Part shown: one piece after another, positions 13,019 to 26,207 of the stretch | Position numbering within the stretch: position 1 is the stretch's first letter | Layout: every line of letters begins with the position of its first letter | NCBI GenBank assembly: GCA_963920665.1 | Contig: OY987263.1 | Coordinates: forward strand, 23,982,547-24,046,546 | Direction of reading: 5' to 3' | From: Straminergon stramineum | Taxonomy: Eukaryota; Streptophyta; Bryopsida; Hypnales; Calliergonaceae | DNA: 64,000 bases | Position numbers and translations under genes: made by a program | Notes under the pieces: generated by a model | What the model saw: the letters and a program-made list of their open reading frames with translations, nothing else | Database searches by the model: none | What the model was told of the DNA's origin: nothing

Positions 13019-13286
13019 CGACAGCAAAACGTGACTTGCGTTTATGTGCTCCAGAGCTTGCAAAGTCCTACTGCAGAATAAGACATGCATGGATTAGGTC
13101 AAAATCTGCAGCACCCTCAACTAGGGTTCAAGCACTTCAAGGCAGCGACCCGAGGGTTTGGATGTGTTCTTCAAGTTTTGCGAAGTTGTTGTTAAATAGA
13201 GTTCAATGAAATGCATTCGAATTCAAATTCTCCTCGATATCCGTATGTAGGACAATTAAGATTGCGCTACAGTTTCCAGTGGCAAT

Positions 13287-13300
13287 TTTAGGGTTTAGGG
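13287..13300 (+). promoter_or_regulatory. Telo-box pair upstream of the MULE transposase
   Basis: TTTAGGGTTTAGGG, two telomere-type units, lies about 550 bp before the first ATG of the transposase model. Short AAACCCTAA telo-boxes are common in plant promoters and 5' leaders. The convergent Ulp1 gene has the same kind of motif 58 bp before its ATG. A regulatory role is inferred. Confidence 0.35.
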
Positions 13301-13849
13301 GGGATGCTCTGTCTAGTTCACATTGTAGTCTCCATTCCTTGTACACATGTATTGCTTCTCAATGTTGCTTATGATGATTTCATAGTATACTCTATGCACA
13401 TGCTTGTTAAGAGGTGTCGTCCTCTTTCTAAAGAAGTCTTTTTCTTCATGTTACATTCACTATGTCATAAGCCATGCTGTTGTCCTTGCACATTCTGTAG
13501 ACTCAATCATCTTTGTCGCAGTTCACCTTCAAAAGAAGGCTCTTGTTCATTTCGCCTTAGAATTGGCGGTTCTGTCCTCAGAAACGCATTCCTCTCCGTC
13601 TTGTACAAACTAGATTTTCTGTATCTTCACCGTAAGCTACGCTTTTTGTCTTCGTCTACATTAACGTCTTGTGAAACACGAGTGAAGGCCACTTGCACAT
13701 GCTTGACAGCCTTGGTGCCTTACTAATGCAATTGCCACCATTTAGTGCTTAAGTAACTTTAAATATTTTGAGCTTCTTCTGGACATCGTTGTTTGCTTCA
13801 AACAACACGTCACTACACACAAACTTCAAAAAATTCAGTGGTTCCAATT

Positions 13850-16800
13850 ATGGATTCAGATGATGTAGGTCATTCCAGTGCAACCGAGGAAGCTAAACCC
13901 TATGGCAATGGACCTCACGATCCAGAGAGGGAGTCAGAATTCCTTTGAGCTCTCCAAGACATGGTGTAGAACCCTCGTCTTGGAGTCATCAGGTACGCGG
14001 ATCTGAAATGGCTTCCACACACAACCATTGCTAAGGGGAGGATCAATGTTTCCGAGATTGCGGTTATTCCTTGGATTCAGCTGGAGGACTTCGTGCAGGG
14101 GCAGGAACAAAACAAAGATTGTCCTACCACTTTCAATCGACATGTCAGAAGGACAAATCTAGCAGGCTCGCTATCAAGGCCATGGGCGTCTTCACCAACT
14201 CAAATTATCAGGTAAGTGACTATAAAACTGAAACCTATTAGTCCATGTGCCAAAAAAGTTGATGTCCTGGATTCTATATCCATCTATTACATTGTGCCAC
14301 AATTTCAATACCATCAACAAAGTGCATTTTGTTAGAAATAGAACCTACGAATACATTTCTCAACCACTCGTCCTCCGTATACAATGCAGTATAGAAAATC
14401 CCCTATCAAAATGCAGAAATGATTTCTTCTTTGCAGGTAAGCTCATAGTCCACCTACCAAACATTAGAATTGTAAAATTAGGAAAAATCCCTATTAGTAA
14501 GATATTCTCCTAATTCCCTTTCTGATTAATGATATCGCAAAATCCTATAATAGATAGAAAAGATCCCGTTCTGCATTCTCCCAATAGGAATCATCCTACA
14601 CTTTGTCAAAGAGTCCTCTCTTACATTCCATCTGAAGATCCCGGAGGAATTTTCATAGAGAATTCGCTTCCTACATTTCGTGGCAAGGTACTGGCCTATA
14701 CATCATCGCCTGAAAATCTACAGAATATGACGGATCAACATCCATGATTATTCAAAAAAACTGACTCCCATGTTCTTCGATGTCAATGATGCAATAGATT
14801 CCATTGTTGCTTTGGGCCCCAGGACAACTTGATTGTTGTTCCAGAGGACATCCATGCACTACTTGAATCCACTATAAAGAAGAGAAACGATGCAACCACA
14901 AATCTCATGACAAAACGCAGAGGTCGGAAAGTAGTTCCGGAGTATGACGTCTTCCCTACTACAAAACAAAAACAAACCAAGGTAACACGGTTAGGAAAGA
15001 AGCAAACAGGTAGATCCATAAAAAGAGGCTGCATGTGTTGCTTCTTGGCAAAACAACCATACCAGGACCTTGGAATGTGCCAACTCATTTATCGGCAATC
15101 CATGCACATAGACAGAAACGGCCAGGTAGTACACGACGTAACTACTCCAGGCTTTAAGGATAGCTTAGGCTAGAGCTCAGGGTCTACACTATCCGAAGGT
15201 ATGAAGTAGCACATCTCAAATCTCCTTTGGCTCGGACTGTCGCCCTCCCAAGTCATGGCCCAACACAAATCATTTGTAAAAGACTTAGCCATACAAAATG
15301 GTAGTGTCACTCGAGACATCTTTGTCCAGGCATAGGACGTTCGGAACCTAGTAAAGGTCCGAGACACAACATTGTGGCAGAAGCATGCAAGTGACCCAAG
15401 AAGCATCAAAATGTGGGTGGACGAGAACCTTGACTCCGTGTTCTGCTACAAGGAACATGGACATCTTGACCTAAACGCTATGAAGCAGGATGATACGCCA
15501 TTCACATTAGGGATTCAAACCCCTTGGCAACTCCAGATGTTAGTCAAATTCGGTAACAAGAGCATAGTCTCTTTAGATGCGACTTTCGGCACTTCTCAGA
15601 CGAGGGTACAATACTCCACTTTCTTCCAAACTCTCTTTCTCTGTCCTGATGCAATATGATGATTTATGTACTAAGAATCTTATTAAGAAACAATATGTTC
15701 CATCCATGCTATCCCAAGGATCATTATATCACTTGTTCAAACACCAAGTATAATAGAGTAAATATACTGGAAGGAAATCCCTTCATGAAAACAGGAAACA
15801 CTAACAACTGTTCTGATATGCAGTACCCTCTTTACACAGTTATGGTTTTTGATGAATGGAGAAATGGAATTCCAGTCGCCTTCTTTGTAATATCCCAATG
15901 TCGCAAAAAGGACCTCCAATACGTCCTCCTCGAGTTACAGCAGTGAGTACAAGAATAGCTGCTTACTTGGGCACCAACATCAATTATTGTCGACAATGCA
16001 CAAGCGGAAATTAATGTCCTGAGGTAAATATTCATATTGTAGAATACATATTACATTACATTCCCAAAAACTAAAGGGCATTATTTCAATCCCTCGTGGT
16101 TTAGGTATTACTTGAATTCTAAATATACCAGTCAGTAGATATTATCGTTTTGCAATTCAATATTAGACTGCAGTACTTGCCTACAGACACAATCTTGGAG
16201 ATACTCAGCTCACCTCATAATGTCTTAGCTATGTGATTGCTTTTATCATGTTTGTAGGGCAATTTGGCCAGACAATGCAATTTTCTTGTGCCTTTGGTAT
16301 GTCCAGAAGTCATGGCGGGAAAATGCAGTAAAAAAAATCTCCACAACTGCAGAGCGCGCATACGTACTGAATGCTTTGGGAAACATTATGTACGGGAAAG
16401 GATTCAACATGAAGTCAGACCCAGTGACATGGGCACAGCAACAGCTAGATACGCTCTACGCAGAACACCCTCTGGCTGAGAGATTCATGAAGTACATGAC
16501 TAAACATTGGCGGAGCAAAGCAAATATGTAGTGCATTAGTAACAGGAACATTCCACATGCTAGACAGAACACTAATGCCGCCATCGAGTCATACCACGGG
16601 AACCTTAAATCTATATTAAGGTCTTCCCAGGAACGCTTTGATGGACGAAGATTAGACTGGCTCATTTATCACCTAGTTGGAGATGTTGTTACACACTACT
16701 GGTACGTCGTGCAGTGCAAGCTCTTTGGGTTCTCCCAGAACAAAAGCCACGAGCGAATAGTAGCAACCGCCATTGTTAGAGCAAGGGACATTCCACACTC

Positions 16801-17470
16801 ATTGGTGCGGCTTTACCCTAATGGAGAGGACATTGCTCTTGTTGTATCATTAAATCATTACCCCAAGGTTTGGACAATCTACGCCCCGGATTCGGAATGG
16901 GCGCAATGTGACTGTCCTATAGGACTCCAAAGAATGATTTGTAAGCACACTATGAAGGTTTTCCGTGTTCTACATCCATCAGTCTCAAACGGCCTCATAG
17001 TAAAGGAGGCAGGAACTACACACAGAGTGAACAAAACAACACCTCTATTGCAGTGTTTTCATTCAAGAGGGTCAACTTCACAATCAGTGTAGGACACTCC
17101 TTTAGCGGATATGAACAGTGACCAATTTGAGGATATTATTCAGGAAAAGGGTGACGAGGTTAGTCAGCGTTACGCAATTGCGAGCCTTCGTAATTTAGAT
17201 GATCCTAAGGACACTGTTGGGAAGTTGTATAACACACTGGTGCAAATAGCTAAGGAACACCTGGAACTTCTAGACTTCTTTATTGCAGACTTAAAAACAA
17301 CAAGGGGGAAACAATCATCTCTACTTGTACGTGGTGTGGTTGCAGTGGAACACCCTGAGTCCAGGCGGGTGTTTGATATTGCACTTGGTGACAAGTCTTT
17401 GAGGAGGTACTGGAGCTTCTTGGAGCCCAAATCTAGGAGAGTTTCACGCACGAAGAAACCGAAGACTTAA
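13850..17470 (+). pseudogene. Mutator-like (MULE) transposase gene, decayed by nonsense mutations
   Basis: The exons that can be phased are 13850-14211, one of unresolved start (between about 14.44 and 14.7 kb) to 15605, 15824-16023 and 16258-17470. A Cys/His cluster (CMCC...C...H...VHD, about 15030-15145) precedes the catalytic core. The DDE core shows the first Asp in SLDATFGT (codon 15576), the second in VDNAQAE (15992) and a Glu in AAIESYHGNLK (16586). It is followed by a SWIM zinc finger, CDC-x8-CKH (16917-16948), as in MULE/FAR1-type transposases. Eleven stops interrupt the frame (codons at 13946, 13967, 14745, 14787, 15171, 15207, 15333, 15944, 15956, 16529 and 17090), all TAG or TGA. 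I saw no frameshift in the exons I could phase. Each stop fits CAG, CGA or TGG changed by one C-to-T or G-to-A step. The enzyme is dead as encoded. Confidence 0.85.
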
Positions 17471-19999
17471 CCATTTTAGTCTACTATGCACTTCCAGAAC
17501 ACTACATATTCATTCATATACAAACTAAAAAAATATAGTGTTCGCCATGATTTGTATTCAACATTCATAATCAATGATGATGTCATCCTATTTTAAAGCT
17601 GCAGTGCAAAATCATATTATGCACCTGGCCATGCATTATGTTGTCCTTCGAATCATCACAGTTTCTCTACTATAGTCTGGTCACGCCTCCAAGGTCGCCT
17701 AGTTTGTCACACCCATTGGAATATGGCACTGTGAAGGTATTGTTTGCTTCCTAGCGCTTTAGTGGTCCGTAAATTGAGAAGTGAGGATCACATGGTCCAG
17801 TACATATATTATGCAAGACATTGCACTATGTCATGCCATTGTCAATTAACACTTGGAATCAATTCAGCAAGCGAATGGCCATTCAAGGTCATCCATGTAA
17901 ATATCCACTTCACTTTTATTAGGCAACGTTGGACACAGAGTGTGATGAGGTTAACCATGTTTTTTATGGATACTTCAATTGTGATTGAGGCCTTAGCATT
18001 TTAAGAAATGTCATCGAGCATCCCTGTTATGTAAGTTACCTTCTATAGTTTCTCATTAAAGCATTGTTGTTGTCCTTCTCAATATGGAACAGAAAATGCA
18101 TTTTTCGTCAACTTTGACTCTAATCATTGTAGTGGTCACTTACACCAACATGGTATTTCGATTTCCCTTTTAATGATATTAGTCGTTTACTAAAGCAACA
18201 ATATATGCAAACTTGTTCATGATGTGCCTATTATAAATATCTAAGAGCTTGTCCAAAGCATAGTCATGCGCTTTCGATAGTGCAGTGCCTCCAAATAATG
18301 TCCTAGCTAGTCTCAATATAGCTATTCATTTTATGACAGAGCTTTTAGATTAAAACATAGTCACTACTGCAAGACCGTGCATTTAAGATTTAGGGTAGTA
18401 AGTTAGGGTTCTATGGTCTTCTTTCATTATGAACTAATTTATATATCTGACTTTGTTTGTTTTCTGTCCACCACCTCAAATGTATATGAAGAGTTGTCTT
18501 TTTGAATCACAACACAAACCATGAATGGCTTTTGAAGTAAATTGAGGTAAATGTGGCGGCATGCCATGTTAGCATGGGCCCATTTTAATTGGATGATTGA
18601 ATGTCTTGTGAACAAAGATAACATCTAAAGAATTTTTTAAGTTTTCTAAAAGATCATTTCTTCGCACAATTCAAAAAACTTTTTTGGAGGTTAGTGGTCT
18701 GTATAAAATTCAACCAATGTCCATGTGAAAAGCTTTTACTCTCGAAATATCTCAAGTGTCTATTCTGTAGAAGACACTTGAAATAGTTTTATGTCTTCTA
18801 CTGTTGAAGAAGAATAATGACCTATTAGGAAATTATCCTATTAGTACAATAACTTCGGTCCAAGGGAGGCTAGTCACTGGGAAATTTATATCAATAGAAA
18901 ATTAATATTTGACCTCTACTTCCAATTACGATTGTATTTCCAAGTCAATGGCTTAATAAATTATAAAATAAATATAATCTCCCAACTTGGAAAATATCAT
19001 CAATCACCACTACAACGACATACAAAATTCCAAATGGGATGCTCATTTAAATGCATGCAAGCAATATTTCATCAAACAAACTTGTCATTTGGAAACATTC
19101 CCATAATATAAATCATCATTAAATCCAACTTGGACTGGGTACAAATTTTTCTCCATCACTTCAACATCCACTTTCACACTCAATTAATTACAAATCTTAG
19201 CACATAATATTGCACGCCTACACAGAACAACTAGTTTGGTATGTTATTTTCATTTGATTAATCAATTGATGATCAAATCAACGTTACAAATAGTATATTT
19301 TTATTTCTAATTTTCACTAACTTCTCATTTCTTCCACTCTTACATTTATATTTTTATTTATTTATTTATTTATTCTCTTTCCTAATTGAACTACTTATTT
19401 CTTGTCACTCTAACATTTCCAATTAGATTCCCATTGACTTCCTAGCTTTCATTTAACATCACTTCATCTTCTCAGCTCCCATCTATCTTTACTTCGCCTT
19501 CTCATTCTTCTTAGCACACATCATCACAAACTTCTCCAAATAATAACACATCCAACCAGGACATGAATACAAAGATCAAAAACATTTCGACATCATGCAT
19601 CTAATCAAATAACACACACACAACTAACTTGGAAACACTTCCAAACAAAGAAATACAAAAGTTCAACAAGCTGGGACACATTTTGACTTCATTCAACAAA
19701 TAGTAAAGAAAAATGAAAGAAAAATCAAACCCAATAGGAATTCCAAACTTGGCGGTTACCAATTTGGAAGAGACAACCCGACTACCATCCTACTACCAAA
19801 TAGGAACTACAAAGGCAACTGCCCAACTACACATAAAATTCCAAATTGGAATAAACTTACACATGGCCAACTAGACTAAACACTCATCTAGTAACAATCC
19901 AACTTAGCTAATGCATCACCCAATTTGGAACAAACTTAGAAAACTTGAATCTAACTAGAAACCTTGACCGTTCAAAATACAAAACCTAGGTAATTCACG
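17471..19999. other. Non-coding interior of the MULE block
   Basis: No recognisable coding sequence. 18455-18785 is a partial direct copy of the foldback arm at 20250-20575; shared words include ACACAAACCATGAATG, GGGCCCATTT, GGATGATT and AAGTGTCTATT. A TTTA simple repeat lies near 19350-19372. The rest is AT-rich spacer. Confidence 0.5.
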
Positions 20000-21096
20000 C
20001 GAGACGCTATATTGTACCCACGAAAGTAAGGGGCATGCAACTGATCGAGTGTGCGACTTTCCGGGGTCTTGGCCATCGAACCCGCGCACGGGCGTAGGTC
20101 GCAGGACCACGACTCCATAGGACCATAAATGTGCACGACCATATCTTGTAGGATTGCGACCCCGACGGAAGTTAAGGGAGGAGGACAACCACCCACGTCC
20201 TTCTAAGGGCGGTAGTTTTAGAGTTGTTGAATCTATCCCACATTGTTTGTTTTCCTTTCGTACCACCCCATATGTAAAGAAAGAGGTGTCATCTTAAATG
20301 AAAACACAAACCATGAATGACTTTTGAAGAAAATGAAAAAAACTGTGATGGCAAATTAGTGTGGGCCCATTTAAAATGGATGATTTAACATCTTGCGAGT
20401 AAAGGTAATATCCTAAAAAAATTTTCACATTTTACAAAACATTTGTTTTGGGCGGAATTCAAACAGTTTTTTTTTAGGTTAAAAAAAGACATAAAAGTTA
20501 GGTCCTTTAAAAATGAAATTTTTGATGATCGCAAAATAGCATAAGTGTCTATTTTGTGCAAGACCCTTAGACCAATGAAATTTTCTTAAACTACAAGTTT
20601 GGAGATGAACATGGGCTGAACTTCAAAAAAAATTGTTTGAATTGTACTCAAAACTAATGTTTTAGTAAAACTTGAAAAAATCCTTAGGATATTATTTTCC
20701 GTCACAAGATATTCAATCATCTATTTTAAATGGGCCCACACTCACGTGGCATCACATTTTCTTCACTTTCTTCAGAAGTCATTAATGATTTCTATTTTCA
20801 TTTAAGACGACACCTCTTACTATACATTTGAGGTGATAAGAAAGGAAAACAAACAATGTGGGATACATACAACTACTCTAAAACTTTCTCCCTAAGAAGA
20901 ATGTCGGTGGTTGTCCTCCTCCTCCTAATTTCCGTCGAAGTCGTAGTCCTACAGGTTTTGGTCCTGCATAGTTCAGGTCCTGCGGAGTTGTGGTCCTGCG
21001 ACCCGTGCCCGCGCTCGGGGCCGATGGTCGAGGTCCAGGAAAGTGGCACACTCGATCAACTACCCCCTACTTTCATGGGCACAATTTAACATCTCG
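20000..21096. mobile_element. Foldback MULE-like element nested between the transposase and Ulp1 genes
   Basis: The arms 20000-20440 and about 20670-21096 are inverted copies separated by roughly 230 bp. Matching stretches include GATCGAGTGTGC, GGTCGCAGGACCAC, GGAGGAGGACAACCACC, TCCCACATTGTTTG and TTAAATGAAAA. The outer ends (CGAGACGCTATATTGTACCC and the inverse of GGGCACAATTTAACATCTCG) are versions of the large element's terminus CGAGACGTTAAATTGTGCCC, so it belongs to the same broad family. It encodes nothing I recognise. Confidence 0.65.
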
Positions 21097-21385
21097 CCCA
21101 CTTTTGCGGGCACAATTTATCGTCCCGCCCGGAGAAAAGGTTTTCAAAAACAAACTTAAGACAAGTTCTTCATCTATTTGAGGTCAGAGGTTCTGCGTAT
21201 TTTGAAAGATCATCAAAATTTTTACATGCAACCTAAAACTTGAAGTCAAAGCTATGTCGTATTTTTTAAAAATCACTAAATGTTTAACACCAAACCTAAG
21301 GTTTGAAGTGAAAGTTCTGCTATATGGAAGGATTGTCTTCAATGTTTTAGACATAATCACTACACTAGTTCGTAATTTAATCTGG

Positions 21386-21540
21386 AGAGCTCTGTTCCAA
21401 CCAAAGCTTCTCTAACTGACACTAACAATTTTGGACTTTCAGAGCTCTATTCCAACCAGAGCTTCTACAAATGACACTAACAACATAGGACTTCAAGAGC
21501 TCTGTTCCAACTAGAACTTCTCCAAATGACACACAGAATT
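21386..21540 (+). repeat. 55-bp tandem repeat, three copies
   Basis: Units start at 21386, 21441 and 21496 with AGAGCTCTGTTCCAAC, continue AGAGCTTCTCC-like and ATGACACTAACAA, and have a spacing of exactly 55 bp. The three are slightly diverged. Confidence 0.7.
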
Positions 21541-24500
21541 AATACAAAATGTGGCCTTAAGGGCCAAAACAGAGGGTGACATTAGTGCCACGAAAGTGAG
21601 AGAGGAGTTTTGAGGAGGAAGGTAGCTCCTTATATACTCTAAGAAGGGCTCTCATCCTCCCCTCTAACCTTGAGGTGCTTTTTAGAGTGCACTCCAAACA
21701 AATGTAATGGAACTTCGTTCCAACCTTTGGAAGCCCACCTCTTTTGACTTGCCCTTAAATCCTTTGACTTCAACATTCTATGCTGGTTCGTTGACCTAAC
21801 TTTTAGAGATTGACTCCAAATCAGAAATGGATTGCACCATTGGCTTCAAAAGGCCAATATTTGTCTAGGCAAACCCCCTCCCCTTTATCTTACTCCAAAA
21901 TCTCAACGAAAACTAGTGCAAACTTTACGGCAAATTTAGACCAAAATCCAACTTCTAGAGTATGGCTTTTCTGATAAAAGGAACTAGCCTAGGCTATTAA
22001 ATAGGTATGGAGGAGGAAACAAAGGCCTATCATAGGCCTCAATCAGCTTCCGCATGCTTCCGGTCTATTGGTCAACTACGCCATGAATTATACATTCAAC
22101 TGGTTATCGAGAATGCTTCAGGTTTGGGTACTTCTGGGTATCGTAATATTCTGAAACTTGTTGAGACAACTTATTAACATAAAGAAAGCTAGTCTTATTT
22201 TTAGTGAGATTTTACCGCCATGTGGATAATTTCTAGGAATTTTGCATTGTAGGCTTGAGAAATTGACCGGTCTGAAAGACATCTTCTCACTATTGAAAAA
22301 TTATGAGATATTTTGTGGAACCTGTCATGGAATCCCAAAACGCATATGGACACTCATATTCTTACTCTACAAATAAGCATATAGGAATTAAAATTCAGCC
22401 CCTCATTTCATTATCAGTGACTACTGAATCTTCTACACTGAAAGGAATTTAGGCGAATTGACTTCGCTATTGATTCCCGATCATGCGTTTATCCTAGAGT
22501 CACCCTCCTTTGACCCTACATTTCTCAAAGGTCCCCCCTTGGAATATTTTGGACATTTCCTAGCCAACAATTGGGGATCCCCCATTTTGTCACTAGAACA
22601 GCAAAACTGATACCTCCTGGGAACTTCACTCAATGCCTCACTACAGTTCCCTCAACTAAAATTAACCGAGGGATGTCTCTATATATAAAGTTCTCAGCTT
22701 GTTGGGCCCATAGCACATAATCTACTAGTTTACCGAAAGTAGGTGGGTTCTAACCTATGTAGAATTTGTGGTTTGGGGGCATTGTAGTTATAATATTCTA
22801 ATTCTAGACCAAATACCATATTGGTATTTGACACACTTATTTTGGTTCTACACTATGTAGGGGGATTTTTGTATATAAAACTGCATTTAAAATAATAAAA
22901 TACAAATGAAGGAGAAGACCCAAAACCGATGACAAATTGGGGGATCACAGTATCACAATCCAAAAATAACGAGGTACTAGACAACACTCAATGGATTTTG
23001 TGAAGGACTTAAAATGAAGTGAATTAATGTTTCCCGTACAATATTTTGTGGAATTTACTTTGTAATCTCTATTGGCATCTTTCTTAAATTTTTATAGGCA
23101 TCAATGTACTTTGGACTGTCACCATTAAACCTAACTAATAAAATCAATTTAAGAGAAATCTAAAACACTTGCTATTGCAATGAAGGTCCATGCCATTTAT
23201 TAAGTATGGATTGTAAATTGAGGTTATTACGTATGTGCTACACTAATATGGAGTGAAGGACAAAGTAGGCTAAATAATGATGTGGTAAAGTATTTTTCGG
23301 TTTAGGGTGACGTAAAAGGAATAGGAAAGTGGTTGAGTTGCTTTAGTCTAAAAAACAATATAGTACTCCACGAATTTTATAATTAAACCGTTTTTGTTGA
23401 TGTGGCCCAAAATGTAATTCTAATCAAATAATTTAGGATGCGAGATAGAATAAAGAGGTCCAACACTACAGTCCCAAATATACAAGATGAGGCAGGGGGA
23501 GGCTTCTTCATGTTGCGCACCAAATTAAAAAATGCAAAATCCTGTGTCCATTTATAACCATTAAATATTACAACTACTTAATATGTGAAAGGGGAAAATA
23601 CATTTCCAAATGTTTAACGCGTGCATTGAAATCCAAGATTAATATTCTCATGACAATAATCCATTTTCTTTCTTCTTAAAAAGGTTTAGCAAATCATAAC
23701 AGAAAATGGAACTTTACCTATGTGTCTTGCGTCTACTGTACACCATGAAGTTCCTGTCTACTTTTAATTTAAATATATTTGTAGTGACCAATAAATCTGG
23801 CAATGAACAATGCATAGAAAATTTATTAGAGGGTGTGATTGCAATTGCTTCGACAAGAAATTCATAGCATCAAAAGAACTTTGTTCACTCAAATGCACTA
23901 AAGTGGTCATAGTAAAAACCTCCAACACTAGAATAGGAGTTGTTTAGGATGGAAGATGAGCAATGAGCATTTTGAATTACACACTCATTATGAAGATGTT
24001 TCTTTAAATAGACATGTCAAAGTTCTAAATAGTGATGTTTGACCTAAACAAAGTTATGTGGAAATTACCAAACCAAATATTACCTAATTTGGTTATTTAA
24101 TATACCAATTAATTCATATATAAATTAGAGTTAAGGGTTAGGATAGCATTCAAACATTATATGTAGGGCCAAAAATGATAGCTTAATTTCTACTACAACA
24201 TGAAAGGTATTGTGGTAGAAGGTATGTGCAAATTCATTTCACCTATGACATTCACTCAATGTTTCCTGAAATCATGGAACAATTCGAACCACTTCAAGCT
24301 GGAACGAATACATATATTCTCGAAGGGTAGGTCATCACATCCAAGTAGGCATATTCTATTGCCAAAGGACCCTCACCTTATTTTATTTTAAAATAATCCC
24401 GAAAATATTATAAGATTAACCATACAAATGAAGTAGGATTCATTGCCACCCACAAATGGCTCTTCAAATAAAAGAATCCTTCACTTTAGACCAAGGAAGG

Positions 24501-26207
24501 TCTCTTCAATTAAGGGGACATCTTCTCGCACCACATATAGCCTCTACAGATTTGAGGAGTCTTCTCATCACAATGAAGAAGAGCTCCGCGAATTCCTTGG
24601 GGTTGTGTGCATATTGAAAAGAATTAAGAAATAAAAAATAAAAAATTCATATTTCTAGATGCACATTTTGAGAGAAAATTCAAAAAAAAATTGGGAAAAA
24701 AAATTTCTCTATACGAGTTATATAAAGGGAAGGTAACTTCAAGACCAAAAAATCCCTCCTCAAATGCGAGCATACACCTGCTCCCCCCCTTTTTTTATTA
24801 TAAATTTCTTTCATGTACTATGTTTAAAAAGTAAAATTGTCATGTGAATCTCTTTTAGGTTTAGTAATCAATTTTCAATGTCTTAGTATGTTTTTTATTT
24901 TAAAATTTCCGTTTAAATACCTCCCAAACGAATACGAGGAGGCACCTTGGTGAACCTCTCTAATCTTGATTTAATCCCTTAAGGCCAAAGATGTTTCTAT
25001 ACATGTTCACTACTTTTGTCCTTCATTAACAATATGCATTCTACAAGAAGCTCATTATATGATCTCAAATTTACTTTTGACCTTTTTGGGTTGAATATAA
25101 AAATCATAATTCCAAATCTAATTCAATACTTCATGGAATGTAAGGAATTGAAGTAAAAGTTTGTCCAGTTGAATAGACCATACTATCATAGGCCCAGAAT
25201 AGTGTCGAGAACACTGTCCTTCGACATTTAGGTGAGTGCTTTAACCCTAAGCTGAATGGGTGATATTTCATGTAACAACCACTACCTTTGATTGCAGAAC
25301 ATCATTTCGTAAAAGCATGCCACGCTTTCATAATTAGAACCCTAATTTCAGTAATTTCCTAACAATTCATGTTATAACATCAGTATTTTCAATCAAAAAG
25401 GAATGCTTTGAGCTTTATATTTCTTTTTACTTGTCCAGGTGCGTGGTTTTTCCCATACAAATTCCACAATAGTAAAACTCATATTGCCCTTATTGCACTA
25501 ACAACACTTCAATGAAATAATGTCGTGCATGAGTACTCCTTTAGCGATATACAAAGTATCACAGAACACCCGAATTTCATAAGCAAGACCCTAAATATCA
25601 AGATGATTTGTAGAACCATAAATGAAAACCACTTTGTACTGAACAAAGGGACTAGGAGTATGACCCTGTAGCAACAAAGACATGACGAATGTGATGTGAT
25701 AAATTGTCCTACACGATAAATTATGTTGCCTATTCTCCTCGCACCATAGGACAGAAAAGATATAATGAACAACATAACCATGGCTTTCATTCGTAAGCCA
25801 TTGAGAATAGTAATGAACTAGTGTTTTACGACCACTTAGGAAATTATCCCATTTCAATTATACAAATAATAATTAATACACAAATAAAATACAAAGGTAT
25901 CTCGAGTAATAAAATATGGCGTAGTATGAGGACATTGCCCTATCTGATGTGTGTATTTACAGAATATGGAAGACATAATATATCTTCGTCTTGGAATGTA
26001 TTGCATGAAGGTGATAAACCATTCTTCCTTGTCTATAACAAAGTACGATGTTTTAGGAACCAAAGAAAAAATTCTATGCCTAACAATGGGAGTTCACCCT
26101 ATCATGGGCACCTACCATGCTTCGCAGTTGTAACCGATGCTATTTCTAGACCTGTACATGCCCCACTGCCATCCCTATGAGGTCAATGTCCCGGGTGGTG
26201 CTCAGGG
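21541..26207. other. Non-coding interior of the MULE block, right of the foldback
   Basis: AT-rich DNA with no coding sequence that I recognise. Short open frames at 25.5-26.2 kb on both strands lack family motifs. This may be 3' flanking sequence of the Ulp1 gene plus old insertions. Confidence 0.45.

Noticed and set aside
13304..13726. 140-codon plus-strand frame upstream of the transposase
   Set aside because: Cys/Ser/Leu-rich translation with no family motif and no phase link to the transposase exons. It is probably leader or intron sequence.
21386..21540. CRISPR-like array
   Set aside because: The repeats are contiguous 55-bp tandem units without spacers, in a plant nuclear context.
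25509..26180. Overlapping opposite-strand frames of 60-119 codons
   Set aside because: No motif, no phase continuity with the Ulp1 gene, AT-rich composition.
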